From JAYZDB01 sp036338025 (GTDB lineage Bacteria; Planctomycetota; UBA1135; UBA2386): a stretch of 17,056 bases of DNA. The stretch is taken from NCBI GenBank assembly GCA_036338025.1, contig JAYZDB010000308.1, positions 1 through 17,056 on the forward strand, given 5' to 3'. The number at the start of each line of letters is the position of its first letter. The stretch's first letter is position 1. Under the pieces are notes generated by a model. That model saw nothing but the letters and a program-made list of their open reading frames with translations, did not search any database and had not been told where the DNA came from. Positions 8,148 through 15,614 of the stretch are shown one piece after another. Both the position numbers and the translations under genes were made by a program.

Positions 8148-9062
8148 TTACTTCGCTCTGTTCAGGGCTGCCTGCAGGCGGGCGTGGTTTTGTGCCATGA
8201 CCTGCAGGAAGTCCGTGCCCTGGGCGGCTGTGAAACAGGGATCGAACACGACCGGCGTCAAGCCGAGTCCTGGTAGCGCCTGTCCGATTCCAGTGGGGAG
8301 GTCTTGTGGGCACAGGACGAGACCGGCGCCGTTCTTGGACACAAGCTCGCGGAGCCTCGTCAGCGCAGCGGTGTCGGGGACGCCGTGCAGATCCAGGTTG
8401 GTGATCTCGACCTGGTGGCTCCGCGCCCAGTAGTCGAACAGTCGGCTTGTCGCGTAGACGGCACGTGCCGAACCAAGGCTGGTCTTGTGGGCGCGGCGAG
8501 CGGCCCGCAACTCTCGTTGCAAGGGCGGCAGCTTGCGGTTGATCTCCTGTTGCTGCGCGGGGAGCAGTCGGCCGAGGGCGCGAGCGACGACCTCGGCCTG
8601 CTTGCTGGCGAGCTCGAGATCGAGCCACAAGAACGGGTCGATGCCATCATGGATGTGGGCTTTACCACCATGGGTATGGGTGATGGCGCCCTTGATCTTG
8701 AGGAAGTGCGGATCGAACCCGGTGCAGACCACCGAGCGACGGCTGCGAGGTAGGCTGATCTGATCATGCCAGGCCTCCAGCGTTGCGCCGTGGAAGATGA
8801 CGAGATCGGCGCCGAGCAGGTATGCGAGCTGTTCGCGCGATGGTACCCAATGCTGGGGGTCGGCATTGTCGGTGAGGATGACTTCGCAGTCGACGAAATC
8901 GCCCGCGAGGCGCTGAACGAAAAACTGCAAGGGGTGGATCGTTGTGCAGACCAGTGGACGTTGGCGACTGGTCCGTGGGTCGTTGCTGGCGTCCGGTTGC
9001 TGATCGCAGGCTCCCAGGGCAGCCAGCACGACGGCCAGGACGACGCTCGGTCGGGAGATCAA
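8148..9062 (-). CDS. ZnuA/TroA-like (cluster A-1) substrate-binding lipoprotein with a degenerate metal site
   Basis: The 304-residue lipoprotein has lipobox LGAC (C19). The cluster A-1 pattern is clear: ADPQHWVPS then ADLVIFHG, the motif IDPFLWLDLELA (141-152), LFDYWARSHQVEI (208-220) and a C-terminal VVFDPC (271-276). Members bind Zn, Mn or Fe through four side chains. By pattern, H71 and D274 are kept, but the second His is F144 (DPF instead of DPH) and the third ligand position is S206. A loop with H129, H131, H136 and H138 recalls the His-rich loop of ZnuA. The TTG start at 9062-9060 overlaps the ATPase stop (TTGA) behind a strong GGAGAGG site. No ZnuB-type permease is nearby. It may bind another ligand or act as a regulatory or chaperone-like subunit. 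Confidence 0.88.
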   Translation of the reverse strand: MISRPSVVLAVVLAALGACDQQPDASNDPRTSRQRPLVCTTIHPLQFFVQRLAGDFVDCEVILTDNADPQHWVPSREQLAYLLGADLVIFHGATLEAWHDQISLPRSRRSVVCTGFDPHFLKIKGAITHTHGGKAHIHDGIDPFLWLDLELASKQAEVVARALGRLLPAQQQEINRKLPPLQRELRAARRAHKTSLGSARAVYATSRLFDYWARSHQVEITNLDLHGVPDTAALTRLRELVSKNGAGLVLCPQDLPTGIGQALPGLGLTPVVFDPCFTAAQGTDFLQVMAQNHARLQAALNRAK

Positions 9063-9796
9063 GGGGACCTCTCCACTGCTTGCATGTTCATGTCACGGAA
9101 GTCCAGCAGGTAGTCGAACCGAGGCACCAGTTCGTGGTCGTGCGTTACCATCACGAGGGTCGCGTCCCGGCGTCGCACTTCCTCCAGCAGGAGGTCCATG
9201 ACGATCTGGGTATTGTCGGGGTCCAGGTTGCCGGTCGGCTCATCTGCGAACAGAAATCGTGGGCCGGTGACCATGGCCCGACACAGCGCTACCCGCTGCC
9301 GCTCACCTTGGGATAGCCGCGCAGGTTTGCGTTGCAGGTAGGGAGCGATGCCGACCCGCTCCGCGAGATCTTGCAGGGTCTGTTCTGCGGCCTCATCGAG
9401 TTCGAGCTTCCGGTTGACGAAGTACGGCAGTAGCACGTTCTCCCGTACCGTCAAGTGTTCGAGCAGTTCGAACTCCTGGAACACCAGCCCGACGTTCGAG
9501 ATGCGCCAGTCCCGTCGCGCAGCCTCAGTCCTCTTGGCGAGGTCCTCATCCCCGAGCCGGATCCGTCCACTGTCCGGGACCAGGATGCCGGCGAGCAGTT
9601 GCAGCAGGGTACTCTTGCCGCAGCCGCTGGGGCCGATGCAGACCAAGGTGTCGGTGGCAGGGAGATCGAGGTTGGGGACCGTGAGCTGGAAGCCGGGTCC
9701 GTCCTGTACCCCCGCGAGATGTCGGAAAGTCAGTCCCTCGATATGGATGGCGAGGGCGCCCGGTGCGGTGGGTGCGGATTCGAGGCTGGACTCCAT
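9059..9796 (-). CDS. ABC transporter ATPase, LolD/MacB type
   Basis: The 245-residue protein has every nucleotide-binding motif: Walker A GPSGCGKST (55-63), Q-loop Q107 in VFQEFELLEHLTV, signature LSQGERQR (161-168, with Q in place of the usual G), Walker B FLFADEP (181-187) followed by TGNLD, and the switch H219 in VTHD. ENVLLP and DEPTGNLD are typical of LolD, MacB and FtsE, which drive FtsX-type permeases. The frame is open to 10192, but that extension has no ABC features and lies antisense to the sulfatase, so I start at ATG 9796. No Shine-Dalgarno is evident there. The stop overlaps the start of the ZnuA-like gene. The likely permease partner is the FtsX-type gene at 4958-3789. Confidence 0.93.
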   Translation of the reverse strand: MESSLESAPTAPGALAIHIEGLTFRHLAGVQDGPGFQLTVPNLDLPATDTLVCIGPSGCGKSTLLQLLAGILVPDSGRIRLGDEDLAKRTEAARRDWRISNVGLVFQEFELLEHLTVRENVLLPYFVNRKLELDEAAEQTLQDLAERVGIAPYLQRKPARLSQGERQRVALCRAMVTGPRFLFADEPTGNLDPDNTQIVMDLLLEEVRRRDATLVMVTHDHELVPRFDYLLDFRDMNMQAVERSP

Positions 9797-9862
9797 GGAG
9801 GCGTGGCACGTTAGCGGAGGATGGGAAGTGCGTCCACGGTCCGAGTGATAGCATGGTTCGTC

Positions 9863-11245
9863 ATGCGACGACTCCCTTTGTCCCTGGCAGTGGCCATCCT
9901 GTCGGCCTTCGTCACCGCCCAGGCCGATACTCCAAAAGCCGCACGCCCCAACTTCCTGTTGATCATTGCAGATGACTGCACCTGGTCGGACATGGAGATC
10001 CATGGCGGTCAGGGCAAGACTCCGAACCTCAAGAAACTCGCCGCCCAGGGCATGCAATTCGACCAGTGCTTTCAGGCCGCTCCGATGTGCTCGCCAACAC
10101 GCCACGCGCTCTACACCGGCTTGTACCCGGTCAAGTCGGGCGCCTGGCCAAACCACACGATGGCCTACGATTGGGTGAAGAGTGTTGCGCACTACCTGCA
10201 GTCAGCTGGCTACCGCACACACTTGTCGGGCAAGACCCACATCCGTCCGAAGAAGGTGTTTCCGTTCGAATACTCGAAGCTCGGAGGCAAGAAACCGGTC
10301 GCCGTGGATCGGTTCCTGGGTGAATGTGCCAGCGAGGATACACCCTTCATGGTGATCGCTGCCTCCAACGAGCCGCACTCGCCGTGGAACAAGGGGGATG
10401 CCAGCGCCTACCCGCCGGCCGAGATCGACCTGCCGCCAGTCTTGGCGGATACCGCCCGGACGCGTGAGTTGTTTTCGGCTTACCTGGCGGAAGTCACCTA
10501 CTTCGATGAACAGGTCGGGGCCTTGTTGGCATTGCTCGACAAGCACAAGTTGACGGAAAACACCCTCGTCGTCGTACTCAGTGAGCAGGGCAATGCGTTC
10601 CCGTTTGCGAAGTGGACCTGCTACGACGCTGGCCTGCGGTCCGCGATGTTGACTCGCTGGCCGGGGCGGATCGAGGCCGGGTCCCGAAGCTCAGCCCTGG
10701 TCGAATATGTGGATGTCGTCCCGACCTTGTTGGCGGCGGCAGGGCTTGCACGACCGGAGATCCTCGATGGACGGTCATTCCTGTCGGTCTTGGAGGGCAA
10801 GGCGAAGACACACAAGGAATTCGTGTTCGGTCTGCAGACGTCCAAGGGGATCCACGCCTGCAAGAGGCACTACGGAATTCGGAGTGTGCGCGATGGCCGG
10901 TATCGTTACATCCTCAACTTGACTCCCGAGATCCCGTTCCAAAACACCGTCATAGAGAGCGGCAACAAGTTCGCGTGGGCGAGTTGGAAGGCGGCCGCTG
11001 CGGAGGGTGATTCCAATGCGGTACGTCTCATCCACGATTACCAACACCGTCCCGCAGTCGAGTTGTTCGATTGCACCCAAGATCCTTGGAACCGCTTCAA
11101 CCTGATAGAGGATCCGGATCTCGCCGACGTTGCCAGGCGCTTGCGGGCCCAACTCGATCAGTGGATGAAGGCACAGGGCGATCAAGGCCAGGCGACGGAA
11201 CTCGCGGCGAAGACCCGTCAGGGTCGACGCCGGAACAAGAAGTGA
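9863..11245 (+). CDS. Secreted formylglycine-type sulfatase (heparan N-sulfatase-like)
   Basis: The 460-residue product has a signal peptide (MRRLPLSLAV to about TAQA, 1-21) and a type I sulfatase fold. Visible sites are the metal aspartates D37 and D38 (IIADDCTW), the FGly motif CSPTRHALYTG with C76 as the residue oxidised to formylglycine, GKTH (K124, H126), N169-P171-H172 (NEPHSP), and SEQG (241-244) with K250 and YDAGLR, where most sulfatases have D-N or D-H. This arrangement resembles the SGSH-like group common in Planctomycetota, which removes sulfate from glycans; the substrate is not predictable. Activity needs a formylglycine-generating enzyme, which is not in the window. ATG 9821 is in frame, but the signal peptide favours 9863. 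The C-terminus is a basic tail. The gene is divergent from the ATPase by 66 bp. Confidence 0.93.
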   Translation: MRRLPLSLAVAILSAFVTAQADTPKAARPNFLLIIADDCTWSDMEIHGGQGKTPNLKKLAAQGMQFDQCFQAAPMCSPTRHALYTGLYPVKSGAWPNHTMAYDWVKSVAHYLQSAGYRTHLSGKTHIRPKKVFPFEYSKLGGKKPVAVDRFLGECASEDTPFMVIAASNEPHSPWNKGDASAYPPAEIDLPPVLADTARTRELFSAYLAEVTYFDEQVGALLALLDKHKLTENTLVVVLSEQGNAFPFAKWTCYDAGLRSAMLTRWPGRIEAGSRSSALVEYVDVVPTLLAAAGLARPEILDGRSFLSVLEGKAKTHKEFVFGLQTSKGIHACKRHYGIRSVRDGRYRYILNLTPEIPFQNTVIESGNKFAWASWKAAAAEGDSNAVRLIHDYQHRPAVELFDCTQDPWNRFNLIEDPDLADVARRLRAQLDQWMKAQGDQGQATELAAKTRQGRRRNKK

Positions 11246-11278
11246 TCACCTCGGCATTTGATGGTCGTGAGAATGCGG

Positions 11279-13435
11279 CTAGAACGTCGACGTAAAGCCT
11301 AAGATGAGGTTGCGACCAGGACGGTTCAGACCGGATCCGTGTACCCGGTAGTCCGCGTCGGTGACATTTTCGAGCAGCAGGTTGAAGGTCGTGCTGTCGG
11401 AGACATACCAACCAGCACGCAGGTGCCAGACGGTGTAGCTCGGCGTTCCCCCCCCCGGGATGCGGCGGGTGTCCCGCCGATCGTTGAAGGACAGTTTGTC
11501 TGCCTTCTCAGCATGAACCACCACAGTCTCGGCCCAAACCGGGGTAGCTGCGGGCTCCCAACGCAGGCCGGCCTGCATGGTCAGTGGCATGAGACGTGTG
11601 AGGTAGGTTTCCGAGAGGGCGGCTGTGCTGCTCCCGAAATTCGTGACCTTGCCATCGGTGACGGTGCCGTTGCCGAATGCCGTCACACTCCTGCCCAGGT
11701 CGAGTGCTCCACCGAGTTCGATGCCCTGCACGTGACCGCTGCCGACGTTGCTCTTGGTGACTTCGCTTTCGCCGGCGGCGTTGACGTTGCCGGTCGGGTA
11801 TCGCAGGATCTGGTCATCGATGTCGACGTAGAACCACGACAGTTCGAGGTTGATGGTCCCGGTCCGTGTTTTCAGCCCAAGCTCGTAGCTGAGGTAGTCC
11901 TCAGGATCGAGGTCTAAAGCTGGGATCTCGAACTCGTTGCTGCGGGCTGAGTCGAAGCGGGACAGGTCTGAGAAGTTCGGGGCCCGGAAGCCCTGTGAGA
12001 CACCGCCAAAGGTGTGCAGACGACCGGGGACGAGGTCGTAGCGTAGACGCAGGCTGCCGACCACGGTCTTCCAGTTGTCGTGGATCGTGGTTTGGCTGTT
12101 GGTTAGCGGGTCCCGCACGCTGTCAGCGTCGGCGGCGGCGTAGCTGAAGCGGGCGCCGAGGGTGACCTCCAACCTGTCGCTAGCCTGGATCTCATCTTGG
12201 AGGTATGCGTCGAAGGTTTGATACCTTGCGTCATCGGCGACCGGACCTTGGATCGAGTCCGCAGCCGTCCCGTTGCTGCCGCGATTGAGGAAGGAGTCCA
12301 CGTGGTCTTGGTAGAACTCCACTCCGTACGTGAGTTGGCCGACCGGACTGCTGGACTCAAGCTGCGTTGTCAGCCCTAGCGTTCCTACGTCGAAGCCCTG
12401 GAACTCCTGGTTGCCGTTGCTTCGGATTCGATCACGGTTCTCGCCCTGGTGATGCCAGGACAGGCTTGTCCGGACGGCGTCGATCATCCCACCGACCTTC
12501 GAACTGTGATATTGCAGGTAGGTCAACTGCCGGTCCTGATCGAAGTCCCGTCGAAGGTCACTGCCGTTCGACAGTCCTCTCCAGGTGAGGCCGTCAGTGG
12601 TGCGGTGGGTGCGGGGAACGTCAGTCTGGGACACCCGTTGATGCAAAAACACCAGGCGCCGATCGTCATCGAACCAGTGCTCGCCTTTGAGATCGATGGC
12701 GTTCTCCTCGTATCCGGTGCCCGCTTGCTCGCCAACTCCGTGACCACCTTCCAGGTCTCCGAACCAGCGGGCTGTGCCTCCCAGGAGGATTCGGGTTCGC
12801 GCTTCGTTGGTGCCCGGGATGTGCATGCTAAATTCGCCGCGAGCTTGGAACGAATCCTCGGCGCTGGAATAGCGCAGGATGGTCTGGCCCTCGGCATGGA
12901 AGTCCGGGCCCGGTGTGGCGTGGGACCCTCTGGTGATGGCGTGGACCGTGCCCCCGATTGCGTCGGTCCCGTACAGCACGGAGCTAGGACCCTTGACGAC
13001 TTCGAGGCGTTCGAGGGACCAGGCGTCGACCGTGTTCCAATACTGGTTTGGACCCGGTCGGAACACCGAGTTGTTCAGCCGGATGCCGTCGATCAGGAAC
13101 AAGTTTCGGAAACTCGTGAAGCCCCGGATGTAGGGCGAGCCGTGCCCATGTGCGGTTTCCTGGATCATCACCCCGGGCACGTCGCGAAGCGCTTGCGGTA
13201 CCGTCCGGTAGGATCGCTGCTGCAGATCCTCGGCTGAGATCGTGGTTGTGGAGTATGGAACATCCAAGGGGTCCTTCTCCGTGCGCGTGGCCGTCACGAG
13301 GACTGGCCTGGCCTGTTGGCTCGGCGGATCCTGCTGGGTGTTCTGTGCGAGACCGGCCTGGCAGGTCAGCCCGAGTGCCAGGAGGGTGGCGCAGACCTGC
13401 AGTGGTGGAATCTGGGGATCGAGTGCCTGATTCAT
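11279..13435 (-). CDS. TonB-dependent outer-membrane receptor
   Basis: The 718-residue protein has a signal peptide (1-30, ending GLA), a TonB-box-like stretch PVLVTATR (44-51), and a plug domain (about 55-170) with IRGF, FLIDGIRLNN and LEVVKGPSSVLYGTDAIGGT. The 22-strand barrel then runs to the C-terminus, which ends in an aromatic residue as outer-membrane barrels require (FTSTF). It takes up scarce ligands using TonB/ExbBD energy. The plug looks like the siderophore/BtuB/heme class, but no residue fixes the substrate, and uptake of metal, cofactor or glycan is possible. It lies 71 bp after the DUF4440-like gene on the same strand and is convergent with the sulfatase, with 33 bp between stops and no clear terminator. 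A run of nine G occurs in the barrel codons (residues 660-663). Confidence 0.95.
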   Translation of the reverse strand: MNQALDPQIPPLQVCATLLALGLTCQAGLAQNTQQDPPSQQARPVLVTATRTEKDPLDVPYSTTTISAEDLQQRSYRTVPQALRDVPGVMIQETAHGHGSPYIRGFTSFRNLFLIDGIRLNNSVFRPGPNQYWNTVDAWSLERLEVVKGPSSVLYGTDAIGGTVHAITRGSHATPGPDFHAEGQTILRYSSAEDSFQARGEFSMHIPGTNEARTRILLGGTARWFGDLEGGHGVGEQAGTGYEENAIDLKGEHWFDDDRRLVFLHQRVSQTDVPRTHRTTDGLTWRGLSNGSDLRRDFDQDRQLTYLQYHSSKVGGMIDAVRTSLSWHHQGENRDRIRSNGNQEFQGFDVGTLGLTTQLESSSPVGQLTYGVEFYQDHVDSFLNRGSNGTAADSIQGPVADDARYQTFDAYLQDEIQASDRLEVTLGARFSYAAADADSVRDPLTNSQTTIHDNWKTVVGSLRLRYDLVPGRLHTFGGVSQGFRAPNFSDLSRFDSARSNEFEIPALDLDPEDYLSYELGLKTRTGTINLELSWFYVDIDDQILRYPTGNVNAAGESEVTKSNVGSGHVQGIELGGALDLGRSVTAFGNGTVTDGKVTNFGSSTAALSETYLTRLMPLTMQAGLRWEPAATPVWAETVVVHAEKADKLSFNDRRDTRRIPGGGTPSYTVWHLRAGWYVSDSTTFNLLLENVTDADYRVHGSGLNRPGRNLILGFTSTF
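11448..11456 (-). repeat. Nine-base G homopolymer inside the TonB receptor gene
   Basis: Nine consecutive C on the plus strand (G on the coding strand) run from the third base of P660 through G663, inside an IPGGGT segment near the end of the barrel. The frame is intact at this length. Such tracts in surface-protein genes can slip during replication and switch the gene on and off; they are also a common place for sequencing errors. Confidence 0.9.
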
Positions 13436-13506
13436 GAGTCCGGAGCAGTGTGCCGGGTGATCAAGAGCAGTGCGATGATCAGTTCAGGAAACGAGGTTTG
13501 TCTGCG

Positions 13507-13935
13507 TCACTCCTTGGGGAGCGATTCCGAGGTGTGGTCGTGGATGATCCTCAGCCCACTGCCCATGCGGGCAACGACCAGGGTGAAGAACCCCGAGGAG
13601 GGGGATTCCCGATCGAGAGAGTACTTGCCGATGACGAGGGCAGAGTCGGGGTCTAGTGGTCGAAAGTCCACCAGCTCGAACGTGACGGTACCTCGTTCCT
13701 TGGAGGTGGGATACTTGGTCCGGTACCTGCTGAGCAGGTTGTCGATCCCACGCGTCACACCAGAACTTCCACAAAACGTCATCGTACGGTCGTAGTACGA
13801 GACGAACTTCTCCAAGTCGCCGTTGTTCCATGCCTGGCGTTGGACAGCCATCAGCGTTGAGACCTCTGCACGCGTAACCGGGGTCGAACAGCTGGCGAGT
13901 GCGGCGGTGATGACGAGTGATACAAGGTGTTTCAT
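13507..13935 (-). CDS. DUF4440/SnoaL-like (NTF2 fold) lipoprotein
   Basis: The 142-residue product has a short signal and a lipobox LASC (C16). The mature part matches the small NTF2-like fold of DUF4440/SnoaL-like proteins: a helix containing QRQAWNNGDLEKFVSYYD (33-50), MTFCGSSGVTRG, then strands with ALVIGKYSL, GFFTLVVAR and a closing IIHDHTSE. Members are often ketosteroid-isomerase-like or ligand-binding proteins; no catalytic pair is evident, so function is unknown. A longer frame at 13484-13987 on the same strand in another register has no such features. The gene precedes the TonB receptor by 71 bp on the same strand, so they may be co-transcribed. It is divergent from the SGNH gene across 92 bp. 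No strong ribosome site is visible. Confidence 0.85.
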   Translation of the reverse strand: MKHLVSLVITAALASCSTPVTRAEVSTLMAVQRQAWNNGDLEKFVSYYDRTMTFCGSSGVTRGIDNLLSRYRTKYPTSKERGTVTFELVDFRPLDPDSALVIGKYSLDRESPSSGFFTLVVARMGSGLRIIHDHTSESLPKE

Positions 13936-14027
13936 GGGCCGGCGAGTCTAGTCGAGCGTCGCACCGGTTCCTCGTCAAACGACCCACAAGTCGGTGAGGG
14001 GCCTCCTAGGCGGACCCTCTGTGCACT

Positions 14028-15548
14028 ATGGTGGGCCGGCTGATGAGCAGGCCCACAGACACGCGAGGTGATGTATCCCGGGTTCGGTTGTTGAGCCGGC
14101 GTGGGATTGGTCTGCGGGCTGCATCAGTCCTGGTGGGCTTGTCGCCGCTGATTTTGCTCGAGGGGGTGTTGTGCTTGGCGGGGCTGGGCCAAATATCGAC
14201 CGCCGAAGATCCCTACATCGGATTTGTCGATGTCCAACCGCTGTTCGTCCACAACCCGCACACCGATCGGTTCGAGATCCCGCGAACCCGTGAACTGTTT
14301 CAACCGGAGTCGTTTCCAGCGACGAAGGGCGATCGAACGTCCCGTGTTTTTTGTCTCGGTGGGTCTACCGTGCAGGGGCGGCCTTACGGCATCGCGACTT
14401 CGTTCTCGACCTGGTTGAAACTCGATCTGCGAGAAGCAAGTCCGGATCGAGACTGGGAGGTCGTCAATTGTGGGGGGATCTCGTATGCCAGCTATCGACT
14501 CGCGCCGATCATGCAGGAGTTACTCGGGCATGATCCGGACCTGTTCGTCATCTACGCCGGTCATAACGAGTTCTTGGAGGATCGAACCTACCGTGCAGTC
14601 AAGGAAACCCCGATCTGGGTGGCACGGGCGCATCGAGGATTGAGCCGCTTGCGGTCATACAACGTCATCCGCTCGTGGTTTGTTGAGGACGTTCGGGTGG
14701 CGCCGCGCCAAGCATCCAAGGATCGATCCACACTGGCGACGGAGGTGGAGGCCTTACTCGACTACCGAGGCGGACTCGATGCCTACAAACGCGACGCCAC
14801 CTGGCATGCCGGAGTCGCTCGGCACTTCGAATTCAATTTGCGAAGGATGGTTCACATGGCGCAGAACGCCGGGGTGCCGGTCGTGCTGATGAATCCGGTG
14901 GCGAACCTGAAGGACAGCCCGCCGTTCAAGGTCGTCCACCGGGATGACATCACCGAGGAAGATCAGGGCCGCTTCGATAGTTATCGGAACGCAGCTGGAT
15001 CACTGGACCAGCCCGCAGAGCGCCGGATCGAATCGCTGCGGGCGGCGAGTGCGCTCGATGCTCGACATGCGGGCATCCATTTTGAGCTCGGCAAGAGTCT
15101 GGAGGTCAGCGGTGCTCATGCCTTGGCCAAGAAGGCGTTCATGCGGGCCAAGGACGAGGACATCTGTCCGCTACGGATGACCGAGCCTCTGCACCTGGTG
15201 CTCGCTCAGGTTGCCTCGGAAACCTCTGCCCACTGGTTGGACGTGCGTGCCTTGTTCGAGCACTTGACCGAGGATGGGATTCCAGGCAACGAGTGGCTTG
15301 TGGATCATGTGCATCCTTCGATTCGGGGCCATCAGCGGATTGCTGAAGCACTTTGCCGAACGATGATCCAAATCGGGATCGTCGAGGCACGACCCGGTTG
15401 GGAGTCCCAGATGCCAGATCGCTATCGTGAACACCTGGACAGTCTGGAGCCGGTCTACTACGTCAAGGGCCGTCAGCAACTCGAGGGGTTGCGGATGTGG
15501 AGCCAGGGCCGTTCGTCCAAGGTGCGTCGGACGGATCAAGCGAAATGA
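14028..15548 (+). CDS. Membrane-anchored SGNH/GDSL-type hydrolase with TPR-like insertion
   Basis: The 506-residue protein has a basic N-terminus and one hydrophobic helix (about 31-53) that anchors or exports the rest. The SGNH blocks are in order: S113 in CLGGSTVQG, G150 in NCGGISYAS, N180 in YAGHNEF, and the D426-x-x-H429 dyad in DHVHPS. Such enzymes cleave ester bonds, for example acetyl groups on polysaccharides or envelope lipids. Between Asn180 and the dyad lies a long insert: residues about 334-376 look like one and a half TPR units (SALDARHAGIHFELGKSLEV, ALAKKAFMRA). This SGNH-plus-TPR arrangement is known in Planctomycetota, but its substrate is not. ATG 14028 is chosen over ATG 14043 only because it is longer; neither has a clear ribosome site. 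It ends at the terminator of the convergent gene. Confidence 0.88.
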   Translation: MVGRLMSRPTDTRGDVSRVRLLSRRGIGLRAASVLVGLSPLILLEGVLCLAGLGQISTAEDPYIGFVDVQPLFVHNPHTDRFEIPRTRELFQPESFPATKGDRTSRVFCLGGSTVQGRPYGIATSFSTWLKLDLREASPDRDWEVVNCGGISYASYRLAPIMQELLGHDPDLFVIYAGHNEFLEDRTYRAVKETPIWVARAHRGLSRLRSYNVIRSWFVEDVRVAPRQASKDRSTLATEVEALLDYRGGLDAYKRDATWHAGVARHFEFNLRRMVHMAQNAGVPVVLMNPVANLKDSPPFKVVHRDDITEEDQGRFDSYRNAAGSLDQPAERRIESLRAASALDARHAGIHFELGKSLEVSGAHALAKKAFMRAKDEDICPLRMTEPLHLVLAQVASETSAHWLDVRALFEHLTEDGIPGNEWLVDHVHPSIRGHQRIAEALCRTMIQIGIVEARPGWESQMPDRYREHLDSLEPVYYVKGRQQLEGLRMWSQGRSSKVRRTDQAK

Positions 15549-15590
15549 AAAAAGCCCGCGTCCGCAGGCGAGACACCTGCGAGCGCGAGC
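15548..15590 (-). terminator. Intrinsic terminator of the metallopeptidase gene
   Basis: Read on the minus strand, bases 15590-15576 pair with 15568-15554 to give a 15-bp GC-rich stem with two G-T wobbles and one mismatch around a 7-base loop, followed at once by six T (15553-15548). It lies 24 bp after the metallopeptidase stop at 15615. The T run overlaps the last base of the SGNH stop. On the plus strand the hairpin has no U tract after it, so it should act mainly for the minus-strand gene. Confidence 0.9.
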
Positions 15591-15614
15591 CCTTCGAGCG
15601 GGGTGTGGGGTCGA

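Noticed and set aside
9791..9800. CTCCATGGAG palindrome at the ATPase start codon
   Set aside because: A 10-bp palindrome is common by chance. It is unpaired with any second copy and is mostly coding sequence.
9797..9862. Zur/Fur-type operator between the ATPase and sulfatase genes
   Set aside because: I looked because of the ZnuA-like gene, but the gap is GC-rich and holds no AT-rich inverted repeat.
9797..10192. 132-residue N-terminal extension of the ATPase frame
   Set aside because: It lies antisense to the sulfatase 5' region, shows no ABC or domain features, and the ATP-binding protein is complete from ATG 9796.
12449..13237. Plus-strand frame of 262 residues opposite the TonB receptor
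   Set aside because: It is a shadow of the receptor's plug and early barrel codons, with no signal or domain of its own.
13950..13978. TTGACG-17-TCGACT promoter for the DUF4440-like gene
   Set aside because: The -35 is good, but the -10 matches only three of six bases and would leave almost no leader. It is within chance expectation in a 92-bp gap.
13484..13987. 167-residue minus-strand frame overlapping the DUF4440-like gene in another register
   Set aside because: The other frame (13507-13935) has a signal peptide, a lipobox and an NTF2-like pattern; this one has none.
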